Shown here one piece after another: positions 1 to 15,792 of a stretch of 64,000 nt of DNA (position 1 is the first letter of the stretch; each line of letters begins with the position of its first letter). The position numbers were made by a program, and so were the translations under genes. Source of the stretch: Vitis vinifera (taxonomy: Eukaryota; Streptophyta; Magnoliopsida; Vitales; Vitaceae); assembly GCF_030704535.1 (NCBI RefSeq), contig NC_081807.1:3265001-3329000 (forward strand), given 5' to 3'. Under the pieces are notes generated by a model that saw nothing but the letters and a program-made list of their open reading frames with translations, searched no databases and was not told the origin of the DNA.

Positions 1-589
1 TAACTTTTTTTATCTTTCTCTCACATCCTTTGGCACGTGTACATAGTATAGTAGTTCCTAAAAGTCTCAAAAAAAATTCTCTTAGGGAGATGATAGTTGG
101 AAAGTTGGGTGGGCTTTAGTAATTGTGGAACACCGCAATTGCCTTTTGAAATGGTGTGAAAAGTGGGATGATCAATCCATCAATCAATATCCCTTTCAAC
201 CCCCACCAATTTCCCTACGAATTCATCCCTATCTAATCTTTTACCCTTCCCTTTATTTTTTTTATTTTTCTAATTATATTTTCATCATATTAATGGCATT
301 AAAAAAACTTCTACTTTATCAAATTTAAAAATTTTTAAAAGTAAAAATAAAGTGATATTTATTTTTTACCGAGTTAAAATATTTAATTTTTTTTATTCAC
401 TTAAAAAACAAATATTATTAAGATAACGTCATAGTTTTTATATTAAAATTATTTATTAATATTTTTTTTTAAAGAAAATGGAAAATATGAAATGTACACA
501 AATGAGGTATAATAATTCAATAAAATTATTATTAAATTAAAAGTAATAAATTTTTTAAAATCCAAATAGATTTTATATTATATTTTTTT

Positions 590-913
590 TTGGACAATTG
601 TGCTTTTGATCCAATTGGGTCAGAAAAATAAGTTTTGGTTCATATAAGTTACATAATTGATGGAGAGGATATGAAATATGAAGAGACCAATATACCCTTT
701 AAAATTATATTTTACCATAACATTTAACAAACTTTTTTATCTTATTTTTTTTAAATAATTATTCTGAAAATTTATTATTTTTAGAAAACTAATTTTATAA
801 AAAAAAATATTCTCAAAATATATCATTTTTAAAAAATAAATTTGAAATATTTTTAGTTATTTTTTATACACACAATTTAAAAAATAGATATTTTCCAAGA
901 TGTTTGATTTTTA

Positions 914-949
<36 letters not shown>

Positions 950-1207
950 TTATTTATATTTTTTTGGAAAATAGTGTATTTTTTTTCCAAATCACTAAAT
1001 TATATTAAATTTTATTAAGGTTTACAAATGGAATAAAATTTAAATTAATATTTTTTTTTTCATAGTGAGCAAATGTTATTTTTGAAAAGATAATAAATTT
1101 ATATAATTTTTCTCAATCTTCACACTTTTTCTAGGTTTTGCGCTTAAATGATGAACTTATATAGACCAAAACTTAAATTTTGGGTCAAATTGGGTCAAAA
1201 AACAACT
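590..1207. repeat. MITE family 1, copy 1
   Basis: The left end (GGACAATTGTGCTTTTGATC) and the reverse complement of the right end (GGGATAGTTGTTTTTTGACC) are similar over about 60 bp, giving long imperfect terminal inverted repeats around an AT-rich core with no ORF. The same family, in inverted orientation, interrupts the methyltransferase pseudogene at 20750-21296. Shared end motifs include a GTTTTGGTTCATATAAGTT-like block. The target duplication is not resolved, so the superfamily is open. Confidence 0.65.
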
Positions 1208-1737
1208 ATCCCTTTTTTGAAAGCTCTTGACTCTTGACTCTTGATTCAAAATTTCAATTTTCTTTTTTAGATTATTATTTAATATTAATAAGAAAAAATA
1301 TATCAATTGGGCTAATTTTATTTATGTTCTTAAGTTTATTCTAAATAAAGGTATAATTTTAATACCATAAAACTATGTTTGGTTTGGAAAATTATGAGGA
1401 AAGAAAAAAAATAGTAAAGAAAATATTTTTCTCATATTTAGTTTTATTATAAAAAATGGAAAAAAAAAGTTAAATATAATTAAAATTATTAAAATTTTAT
1501 ATATTTTTAAATTATCTAAATTCAAAGTGATATATAAAATTAATTTATTGATTTTAAATAATTTATTTATTTATTTTCTATATTTTCTATGCCTCGTTTT
1601 TTTCTTCAAAATTTGTAGGAACAAAACAAAGCTCAAGTGTTTTATAATTTCTGATTTTAAATATATTTTAATGTTATCTAATATTCATTTTGAGAGGGAT
1701 TTTGGTCACATTTTTCAACTTCCACCTCCACTAATCA

Positions 1738-2062
1738 CGTAGTCACACGTGGGCATCCACAAACTACAAGTCTCGAGATCTCCCGATACGATAAGCACAC
1801 GATAAATTAGGTATTAATGAAACCCACGCAAAATCTCATATGACATGGACGTCTAATAAAATACCTATTAACTATTAAATATTCGCCACCCGAACAAATG
1901 CCAAGCATTGACCCGGGCGTTCCGATCTCTGCCAAGTGGACGGCTGAGATCTGACGTAGACTGCTCCCGTCTCTGCTTTCAACCTTGCACACAGCTTTTG
2001 CCCCTGGTTTTTATCAGAAACGCTTTTACCTTTAAAACGCGTCGTTTTATGGGAAGACCGTC
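1738..2062. other. GC-richer island with G-box-like motif, function unknown
   Basis: This stretch has clearly higher GC and more CpG than the AT-rich DNA on both sides. It begins with an ACACGTGG motif (G-box/ABRE-like core, about 1743-1750) and ends with a palindromic AAAACGCGTCGTTTT-like block near 2035-2048. No open frame shows family motifs. It could be a fragment of a lost gene or promoter, or part of a transposon. Confidence 0.3.
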
Positions 2063-3074
2063 TTCGCAAATTCCGGATATTAATAATACAAAGAATAATT
2101 CTAGTTTTTAGATAAGATTATATTCTATGTTTGATTTATTGATATTAATTATTTTAAATTCACAGGTATTATCTAATGGGAATCTAGAAATTTCAGTCAA
2201 AATATTCTTAAAAAAAAAAAAATTAATTAATTATTATAAAATGTGTGTCACGTTGTAGACTAGAATAATGAAGTGGATAAGGTCTAAATTTTAAAATGTT
2301 ATTTTGAAATAAAATTGAAATTATTTAAAATAATCTCGACTTTCAAGTTGAATTCAAAGCAACCGATGACTAATAAAAAGGCTTTAATTTTTCAACTGAA
2401 ATTTGGTGGGTTGTTGGATGGAATTTTAGATTTAGGTACTTTTTCTCTTTCTACTTTATATATATTTTTAAAATAATAGTAAAAAAAAAAAACCTTGTAT
2501 TTGAAAAATTTTACTGAATTTTAAAATTTTTAAGAATATAAAATAAGTTCAATGAAATAAGACTTATTTTACCTGAATATGAACGTAAAAGTACAATTGA
2601 GATACAAAAATTTGTCTATTGGGTAAAAAGAATGTTACTCGGATATGAAAAATGTCACTATGATTTAAAGAATTTGACAAAATTCTATTAATAAAAAATG
2701 TAATTAAGATACAAAGAATACGGGAGTTACAAAAAATATAAAATTTTTTATTTGCATAAAAATAATATAACAAAGTATTAAAGTATGAATGACATGTATA
2801 AAATGATAAATAAAAATTTTATTTATATATTTATAAAATAAATAAATAAATAAATAGAATAACATTAATTTCGAAAAATGAGATGTTCAACTTATTTATA
2901 TTTTCCTCATCATAAAAAGGAATTTTTATTTGGCATGTCCAATTTCAAAATTATAGAATTTATTTAAAATTAGATAAATATTTAAAAAAATATATTTAAT
3001 TAAAATCACAAAATAATTCCTTTTATATTTTCCAAAATTAATTAATTTTCAAAATTAAATTTTACAGTTCAAAA

Positions 3075-3087
3075 TATATATATATAC
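3075..3087 (+). promoter_or_regulatory. Possible TATA region of the DHFR-TS gene
   Basis: A TATATATATA run lies about 150 bp before a CT-rich leader that starts near 3240. It is the best TATA-like match upstream of the DHFR-TS gene, but the spacing to the CT-rich stretch is long and the sequence is low complexity. A telo-box (AAACCCTA) lies downstream at 3375-3382 in the leader, which is common in genes expressed in dividing cells. Confidence 0.35.
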
Positions 3088-3229
3088 AGAGTGGGAAAAT
3101 GGGGAAATGGAGAAAGAGGGTAAAATGGGAAAAATAAAGATTGGATTGGGAGGGAAGGGAAGCCACAATAAAAAGACAAAGAGTCATTGAGTGAGGTTGG
3201 CGGTACTCCGCGTCAACCGTGCTTTTGGA

Positions 3230-5040
3230 TTTTGTGTTTTCCGCCCAGCTTCCTTTTTTTCCTCTCTCTCTCTCCCCCCTCTCCTTCTCTTCTCTCGAGT
3301 CTTAACCAAAGTGCTTTTTTCTCTCCACTTCTCTTTCTTCTTTCACCAACTTACTCTCCTATCTTTTCTCTTCCAAACCCTAGTGTCTTCACTCCAATTC
3401 TCTTACTTCCTCAGATCCACCATCGCTGCTACATTTTGGTTCAGATTTCCTCCGGTTGGGTTTTTTTTTTCATCAGATCTCTGTTTGTTTTTTTTTTTTT
3501 TTAAATTTTTTTTTTACTATTTTGCCATTTCTTTTTATTTTGGATTTTCCTTTTCTGGGTTTGGTTTGTTTGTTTTAAATTGTTTCTTGAATGCCTTGTT
3601 TCGGTTACATTTTTTTTTTCTTTTAAGGAAAAAAATGATATTTTTGTTGGTTTGTGTTAATATTTTGAGGGGAAACTCGATGAATTGATGAAGCTTACTT
3701 GTCTTTTCCTGAGCATTCGCATTGGAAATATCGCTTTATTATCATTATTTCCTGCTGTTATTTATTATTACGATTATCTATTTATTATTATTACTATTAT
3801 TATTATCATAATAATAATAATAATATTGCAATTAATGTATGTTTTATAATTCTTATATTTTCAGTGTTAATCTGTGCTCTATCTCAACATTTGGGATTAG
3901 ATTATGTGTTGTGATCTTGTGAATGGAAAATCTGGGTATTTTCTTTGCCTTGTAAATGTGGGTTTCTTCCTCGTTCCTGTGATATAGCTTGTAAGTATTG
4001 TTGTAAATTTTGAGAAGCTCAAAACTTATTTGTTTATTTTTAATTTCCTGAGAACCTTTTCATTTTTTTCTTTCTGTTCTGGGGTTTTTTTGGGTGTTTT
4101 TTTTTTTTGGATTAGTAGGTCACAGTGGGATCCTACTTGATTTGTACGGATGAGTTTTTGAATTTATTTATTTTTGTTGAAAATTAGAAAGAGTTTGTGG
4201 GGTTTATGATGGTTCTATGTCTTGTTGGCTGATTGCTCTTTCGATTGAGTGGAAGTGTTGTGTTTATGTAAATGCACCATATAATATGCCTGTGTGCTTG
4301 TTCTAGGGTTCTTAGTGGCATACCCAGAAACTTTACATTCGCTTGTGGAAAAGATAACATGGATATGCGGGCAAATTTCAACCAAAATGGATTGATTTCT
4401 TAAATTCTCACCAGAAACATGCATCTTGAGCAGCTTTTCGAAGCTTTGCACTGACCTTGTGTTTAATGAAAAGTCGCCTCAACTTCCGGTTCCTAAGCAA
4501 TTCCCTTGGATCAAATATAAATTCCATTGATTTACACCAGGGATTGGTTAGAAAGAACCATAAGCTTACAAATCTTTGCCGATTATTTAAGCGTTGGCTG
4601 TGTATCAGCCCAGTTCAGTTTGAGGGCAGAATTTTCAGTTTGATAAGCTTGGTCCGCCACTTTTTGACATTTAAGTGGTGTCTTCTAAAAGGAAAAGCCC
4701 AGATATTAATAAGAGATTGTAATCACTGCTTGAATGCTTTATTTCTATTATCTGATTTAAATTAAAATTGTTGATGATTATGTGTTGTGTAAGATGTGTT
4801 TACATTTGTAGGCTTCCACATGATTGTACATGCTTGAGAAGTTCAAAAAATAAATTGCTGAATGTGTAATTGCCTGTGGTTTTGCTTTATGAATTTAACG
4901 GATCTAGTGTTTCATTTATTCCCTTTGTTTTCATTTTTATTTTTCAATTTCAGGTTCTACTGCACTTTTGCAAAAGTTGGTTGTGCAGTCTCAGTTTTCA
5001 GTCAACATCTTTAAGTCTTCATTGGGTTCAGGATTCAATT
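3230..5040 (+). other. DHFR-TS 5' leader with a leader intron
   Basis: A CT-rich untranslated exon (about 3240-3455) contains a telo-box at 3375-3382 and no ATG. It is followed by T-rich intron-like sequence ending in a good acceptor (polypyrimidine then TTTCAG at 4948-4953). The second leader exon, 4954-5040, leads straight to the ATG. The donor is not certain; it should lie near 3450. The 4954-5040 segment is open in frame with the CDS but has no ATG of its own. Confidence 0.55.
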
Positions 5041-9132
<4,092 letters not shown>

Positions 9133-10705
9133 AGCTCCAATCCATTAAAGGAAACATGGAGACTCTTCCTCCCCTTTCAGGCAATATATGCTTGTAGTTT
9201 TGAGGCAAGTACATGTCTGCTTATATCTCCTATAAATTTCACATCCTAATATAGATAAAGTCACACATCATGTGCTTAAGCGCGGCTTGTCCCATGGCAT
9301 GCATCTCTTCTGCCATAGCAACTCAAAACGTTGGTTTCCCCACTGTCAGTTTGTTACCCCTTTGGCAATGAGATTCGTGTGTGTGTGTGTGTTTTCCTTT
9401 CATACTCTTATAGAAATTTATAATTTGGTGGGTTAATGTCATTGGGTGGTGTGGAGAATGATATCCCTTGCGCATGCTAGGGTTTTCAGTGTATGATTTA
9501 CCCACTTGGAGATTGATGTGGTAGGGATATAATTCTGTCTGAGAAAGAGTTAGTCGCATAAAAAATTGGAATTTAAGATTTGTGGGTAGGATTGTGTTTG
9601 GATAGGATAGTATTATTTAATGCTAATAAGTACCTGAAATGAAGAAATAGGTTAACAAATATCTTCAAAATCAGGCAAATCCGATTGAGGCATAAGGGTA
9701 ATAGGTAAACGGTTTGCTTCATGGTAGTATTTCGATTCACAAACAAGTCAGAGTGCAACTTTGGTTTCTACTTGCCCAGAAAGGTATCAGCTATTACCAG
9801 TGATGAGAAAAGTTGCTCCCTCGCTGTGTTCTGTTTTGTTTCATGCTTTAGTCCCACATAGTGTCACACTACTGTCTATCTTCTTGAGGATTTGGAACAC
9901 ACCATGTTAAATGCTGAGGAATTCTAGGTTATTTAGTTCGATTATCATCAGTTTTAATAGGTAATCTTGAATTTATTTTGCGTGATTAAAGCTCTCTGTT
10001 TTTAATGATGTTGCAGGCACGGCTAATGGAAGTTAATGTTGATAGTTATATACAAATAAAAAATTCCTAGAGTTGGATACACTTGAAGCTCTACATATGT
10101 AGTAACTGAGAATCCTTTAGTTCCTCTTACAAAATGTTGGTTCTAAGGTGATTTAGGATATATATTTATTTTCACTTTTTGGAATCTGTGTTGTTTTGTC
10201 TGTTATAATTGCTGTTTTCAGTTGCTACAAATACCTTTCGAGCACTGTTGAGAAACAAATGGGAACCTGAGATGACCCAATTTTTCATCTTGAAGTGGTT
10301 ATCTAGTTGGTGGAACTATTTCTATTTTGTTGCTTAAAAGAATTCCTTTGTAGCTTCATTTGTTTATTTCTTACACCATTCTTATTTGCAAAATCATGAA
10401 AAACATTTTTGGGAAACAAATTTGATAGGGTTGCCAATCGGTCTATTGATCATATGGGTAGATTCTGGTTGCCTATTTTAGACACTGAAACTATTAATTC
10501 TGAATATGCTGTGGTTTCAATGGCTTAAAATATCCATACCTGCCTTGGACTCATTCCAAGTTTTTAAAAAAATTTACAAGTCTTCTCATTCGTTTACTTT
10601 TATCCCAATACTATTGTACTTAGATAGGACGAGTAGGATAAAAAAAACACTTTTGTCTCATTCTCATCCCTTCTGATGGGCCAAAAGTTAGAAGTGTTTT
10701 CCAAA

Positions 10706-11021
10706 ACAGTTTGGAAATAGTTTTTGAAAATTGTTTTATAATATTTTGAAGAACAAAATCTGATTAGGAATTTAAAATGTTTTTAAATATATTTTAAAAT
10801 TAACTTTTATATGTGGTGTTTTATTTTTAATCTTTGTATAATTATTTTTTAAAATTATAATTGGAAAACAAATGAAATAGTTAAAATTTGTTTTCTCAAA
10901 ACATTATGTTTTTTGTTTTTTAAGAAAATAAAATTGTTTTCTATTGTTTTTTTTTTGTCAAATGTGTATATGTTTTTTATTTTTCATTTTAGAGAATGAA
11001 AAACTATTACCAAACAAGAGC
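10706..11021. repeat. MITE family 2, copy 1
   Basis: The left end (AACAGTTTGGAAATAGTTTTT) is matched by the reverse complement of the right end (CTTGTTTGGTAATAGTTTTT). The core is AT-rich without coding potential. A longer copy with the same ends and internal blocks lies at 60892-61281. The 'TGTTTGGTAATAG' terminus resembles common plant MITE ends; the superfamily was not established. Confidence 0.55.
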
Positions 11022-11321
11022 TTCATTTCTTATGGTTGCTTTTCAGTTGATAGTCCTATCTTTATTAAGGCATGCCAAATTGATTTCTTTAATATTAAGA
11101 CCTCAAAAATGATTTGTTTTGATATCAATAGTATTTTATTGAAGTTTTTGTACCATTTGGACTTAAATTGCAAGGTCTTTAGCCTTTTCTCTCTCTGAGG
11201 AAATAAATATCTTGAATGAATACACTACAAGATTTAGTGAGAGGAATACCCTTTGGGATGTTATCCTTAAAACCCAAAAGAAGTTAATAGGGTGGAAAAT
11301 GTTTGTAATGAGACTTAGGGT

Positions 11322-11432
11322 GCGTTTGGGAGTGATTTTAGAAAGTGTTTATAATATTTTTAACATTTGAATGATGAAAATTTTTAAATATTAAAAATAT
11401 TAAAAACGCTTCCTAAAATCACTACTAAACGA
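11322..11432. repeat. Short near-perfect inverted repeat (MITE)
   Basis: About 40 bp starting GTTTGGGAGTGATTTTAGAA is repeated in inverted form at the right end (TCCTAAAATCACTACTAAAC), with a small loop, so the whole unit could fold into one hairpin of roughly 110 nt. A partial direct copy (GTGATTTTAGAAAGTGTTTG) lies just downstream at about 11473-11492. Confidence 0.6.
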
Positions 11433-12000
11433 GTTATTAGTGAATTGTTTTAAGTTTAGAACTTCTTTCACAGTGATTTTAGAAAGTGTTTGTCTAAAAA
11501 GTGCTTTTGAAAATAAAATAAAATTAGTGTTTAATAAATTTTAAGAAACACTTTTAAAAGTATAAACAATTACTTGAAGTTTTGGAAAATCTATTTTTTT
11601 GAAGAAACACTTAGCAAAGTAAGCCAAATCTTGTGGAAGTCTCTCATACCTCACCCCTTTTAGGAAAGGCAAAAATAATAACTCTATGGGCTAGCTCTCT
11701 CGGGCTATTCTAATGAGTGCTTCTCTGTTGGTTCAGGTGAAGTGCTTTCATCCTTTGTTACATCAAGTCTTCTAGTGAGACCCTTTTTCAAGGAAGTAAA
11801 AAAGCCCAATTGGAGTCTTAAGGTAAAGGTGCTCCTCTTGTTGAAAGCCCATCTAATCGAGTTGTAGTGCTATCTCCTATTTCTAAAGAATTGAAAGGAA
11901 GAGTTGATAGGTGATTCTCTTAAAAATACATTGAATAGAAACATTATTAAATACGCTCTTATAAAAGTAAATAACGAGTCCTTAAAATGGGAATAACACA

Positions 12001-12265
12001 AAAATTATTTATGACAACCAAACATGTGATCCAATGAGTTTAAGGGCATCCCCTTGCTAGTGAGGATGTTTGTAGACCCAAGGTAAAAGGGAAAAAAATT
12101 ATTTATGGCAACCAAACATGTGATCCAATGATAAGGGCATCTCCTTGCTAGTGAGGATGTTTGTAGACCCAATGTAAAAGGGAAAAAAATTATTTATGAC
12201 AACCAAACATGTGATCCAATAGTTTTAAGGGCAACCCTTTGTTAGTGAGGATGTTTGTAGACCAA
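12001..12265. repeat. Tandem repeat, about 92-bp unit, ~2.9 copies
   Basis: Three successive units start at 12001, 12095 and 12186 with AAAATTATTTATG and continue with ACCAAACATGTGATCCAAT and GTGAGGATGTTTGTAGACC. Spacing is 94 then 91 bp. Units differ by small indels and substitutions. No ORF runs through them. Confidence 0.8.
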
Positions 12266-13295
12266 GGGTAAAGGGGAAAGAAGGTTTGTCACTAAAGATA
12301 AAGAAGATGCTAATGGACATTGATGAAGTATAGGGGAGATAGTGGAAGCATGTGAGCAAGAGGGAGAAGTGTATTAAGATAACATTATTTTTAGGATTCC
12401 TAATAAAAAAGGTTATTAATCATATAAAATACATTGGAGTTAGGTTGAAATGGTGGATATGGGATGATAAAAAAGTCAACTTCTAAAAGGAATTTTTAGG
12501 TATATCTGACACTTTTGGCTTTATTATTATTAGTAGGTTAGAATCATTTAAAATTGGGTATGGAGTATTTTTTGTAACTTATCTTGCTCCTAGATGAATG
12601 TGGGGAAGTTTAGTCTTAATAGGATGGGGTAGGTACAAGAACTTAACTTTCTGCCTGCCCTGCTATGCTATGAACCCACCCCCTTGACCTTTCCAATTCT
12701 AGTGACTGGAAAGGTATCTATTTTTATCTCTTTTTACTATTTTTTTTTAATTTATGCAAGAAAGAAAAAAATATCAAGTATAATAATTTTTATATAGAAA
12801 ATTTAAAATGGGAAAATAAATTTGAAATAGCATATAAAAGTAATTTATTAATTTTAAACCTATGAAATAGGCTATCCTTAATTTGCAAAATTGGTAAGAT
12901 TGTTTGATCGATTCTTCTCTTTCAAATGAAAGACTTGTTGTCTCGAATTAGTTTGAAAAATGGATGCGATGGATTCATCAAATTAATAGTAGCCTTAAAT
13001 TGAATTTTAATAGATTAAAATCGAGATTAAAATATGATTAAAGACTCTAATTGGCTCATAAAATGATGATAAGTAGACAATCATTGCCATATTTAACACA
13101 AGAACTAAAGAAAGGGATTTTACTTCAAATTTTCCTAGAGATATTATAACAAGAATAATGATACCAAAGAGAAAACAAAATCTTGTGATAAGATTTATTT
13201 TCCTACATAAAATTTATGTCAAAGTTCTGTTACATAAATCTAAGGAGTGAGCTTCATGAAATAGATTGTATCTCCTCCAACCCACCTGCAGCAAC

Positions 13296-15792
13296 TCACC
13301 GGATCATTTTTATTTCCACCTCTCCCCCCTTCTCTGGTTTCCCATTCTCATCTTTCTCCTTTTCCTCCTTATCACTAGCCCTGGCTGCTTCCAGCTCTGC
13401 CTCTCTAGCTTTAGCTGCGTCACTTTCTTTCTTCTCCACAAGGAACCGAATTAGGCCTTCTAGGGTGATATCAGGCTCCTCACTCTTCATCAGTTGCTCA
13501 CCCACTTCTGCAGGGGTTACCTTTGCTTCCAAGATCAAGTCTTCAACCTCTGGGAAAAGAGGGTGGTTTGTGATCTCAAGGTAGTTGGAGGCTAGCATTT
13601 TGAACCCACATGGGGTGCAGTAAGACATGTTGATATGCATATCCATGCGACCAGGGCGCAACAGAGCTGGGTCAAGCTTGTCTTTGTGGTTGGTTGTGAA
13701 GACTATGATCCGCTCATCTCCACAGCTTGACCACAGCCCATCTATGAAATTGAGCAGCCCTGATAGAGTCACCTAAAATTGATGGAAATGTGTGAGAATG
13801 GGTAGGTTGGGTTATGCCCTTTTAAGGCTAAAAGGTCCAAAAAGGCACTCCCACCACCCAGAACATTTTCTTTCTACCCAAAAGACACCAATCTGGGGTC
13901 ATGTAAATCCTCAAAAGACCCCTTATAGAGTCACCTACCTAAAATTGATAGAAAATGTGTGAGAATGGGTAGCTCTCTCAATTCTCAGGTAGGGTGGGGT
14001 TTTGTGTTGAAAGCTAAAAGGCCCAAAAAGGCACTCCACCACCCACCCAGAACATTTTCTTTCTGCCCAAACAGACACGTTCAAGAAACCATACAAAATT
14101 GTTTGAAAGTGTTTCAGATTTTATTTTTAAATCAATTGAAAAGTCATTGATAGTTTCCTAATAGAATATATTCTTGTAACGGGGTTTCCTATTATCATTA
14201 AAAAAAAAATGCTATTGTGAGATCTTATTTCTCGAATAGGTATCTTGGACAATTATTCAATCAAGTTCCTACATCGAATCTTCCTATACAAATAGAAAAA
14301 ATATAGTAACAGATTTTGACTAAAAGAATGAGAGTCTCTTTTTGGATGTAATTGGGACTTTGGAATTTGAGGGTTTTTAGGTTATAATCTCCTTCAACAA
14401 TAATAGAAGTTCTTTGTTCTATCTAAGCTACTAAGAGGGGGACCTCCTAAAAGGATCTACCAAATGAATCTGAGTTGTGCCAAAGGACCAAAACAGCCAG
14501 GCCAATCATTAATGGAATTCCTTGTTGGCTGTCTCTAAAATACTCGTTTGGTTGTTTTCACAACTATGTAAATCATTGTATGCTTTGCTTGTTTTTATTC
14601 TTGTTCTCTTGTTTTCTTCACCCTATTATTATTCTTCTTGTAGTGGTTTTTGACAACAAACTGAAATCTCAAAGTTCTAAATTCTCAAACATCATTAACA
14701 AATAAATTTGGGGATCTAAAAAGTTTTGTATGCAAGATTGATTGAAGACAAAGAGAGAAAGACAAGATGTACCTGGCTTGTTTGGTATCGATGAGGATTC
14801 ATCATTCTGGCTTGAGCTAGTCTATCTTGCAATTCAAGGGAGCAATCAATATCCTCCACCACAAGTATGGATCGGTTTGCAGTAGAAATCAGCAATTTCC
14901 TGAGCTCAGAATTGCATCTAAGATCTGTGAGCTCCAAGTCATAGATATCAAAATTCAAATAATTAGCCATGGCTGCAATCAAGCTCGATTTCCCAGTACC
15001 AGGAGGCCCAAACAGCAAGTACCCCCTCTTCCAGGCCTTGCCAACTTTCCTGTAAAACCCTTTCCTCCTCACAAACCTCTCAAGATCATTCATTAAAGTC
15101 CTCTTGAGCTCCGAGTCCATCGCCAGTGTATCAAAAGTAGCCGGATGATCAAGCTTCACCGACTGCCATGGATCGCTGCTCCCTCCCTGCAACCTCTCAA
15201 ACTTGAGAGTGTGGATTTTCAGGGTCTTGTTTGTTTCTTTCATGGCTTTGTATTTCTCCAGTACATATGGCAAGTAAGCCTCAAGCACCGTTTGCTTGTG
15301 CTTCTTGTGAAAGCTCAATTGAAAGAACTTGAGCTCTGACTTGGCCATGGAGTAATAATTGTCTGGATCATTGAAGTACCTGGTTGGAATGCTCCTTGAA
15401 ATGAATGTCCATTTCAAGGAAACCCCATTGAAGGTATCGGCCACATCTTCATTCCGGTCCATGGTTACCGACATCTTGCTTTCCTTGTTGGGCAATGTGA
15501 CTCGAAGCCTTTGAGCATTTGGGGAGATGACAGATCCCAGGTAGACCTCTGCAGCTCGGAAGAGTTGGTTGTGTCCAAACCCATCAAATTCCTCGATTAC
15601 CAAGGTAAATTCGGAGGTGAATGAGCCTAAAAGGCCTCGAAATCTGGAGAAGAGGTAGTGTTGGAGCTCTGGGGGGATGAGGTCTCGGATGATCGAGCGA
15701 ATCAACATGGCTGAACCAGCAAGGGAGGCTGCGGCCGAGATCATGGTTTTGGTGGAGGGCATTTGGAAGTTTTTGCGATCCATGGCCTTCAC
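13296..15792 (-). CDS. AAA-ATPase, BCS1/AATP1 (HSR4) type, N-terminally anchored
   Basis: Two exons, 15792-14773 and 13772-13296, join in phase as SQ|VTLSG and encode 498 aa, the usual size for this plant family. Residues about 15-36 form a hydrophobic N-terminal anchor (organelle or ER membrane by family knowledge). An AAA-associated N-domain follows. Walker A is GPPGTGKSS (262-270) and Walker B is SILVVEDID (308-316). Exon 2 carries the second AAA half with TTNHKDKLDPALLRPGRMD, including the arginine-finger region. The C-terminus is a charged Lys/Glu-rich tail. Three Met codons lie in the first 11 residues, so the start could be 15792, 15783 or 15762. Relatives include stress-induced AATP1. 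The 1,000-bp intron contains a duplicated acceptor region (see findings). The gene looks intact. Confidence 0.92.
13764..14085. repeat. ~162-bp tandem duplication across the AAA-ATPase splice acceptor
   Basis: The segment starting TAGAGTCACCTAAAATTGAT at 13764 recurs at 13926 as TAGAGTCACCTACCTAAAATT. Both are followed by AATGTGTGAGAATGGGTAG and, further on, by matching AAAAAGGCACTC and AGAACATTTTCTTTCT blocks. On the gene strand this copies the intron end plus the first ~8 nt of exon 2, leaving a decoy acceptor inside the intron. Confidence 0.75.

Larger units (their letters stand above)
1..3063. other. AT-rich intergenic spacer
   Basis: No coding region is supported here. The stretch is dominated by A/T homopolymers and short low-complexity runs, including a (TAA)n run at about 913-949. 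It contains one MITE (590-1207) and one island of higher GC (1738-2062), listed separately. Short open frames have no recognisable motifs and look like chance. Confidence 0.7.
9133..13295. other. DHFR-TS 3' region and spacer
   Basis: The 3' UTR of DHFR-TS begins here; an AATAAA at 10055-10060 is a possible poly(A) signal. Beyond it the DNA is AT-rich and holds two MITE-like inverted repeats (10706-11021 and 11322-11432) and a tandem repeat (12001-12265). No further gene is visible. Confidence 0.5.

Noticed and set aside
3187-3688. Open frames over the DHFR-TS leader (105 and 165 codons)
   Set aside because: They read CT- and T-rich untranslated and intron sequence as Phe/Ser/Leu runs, and no ATG lies in the expected leader exon.
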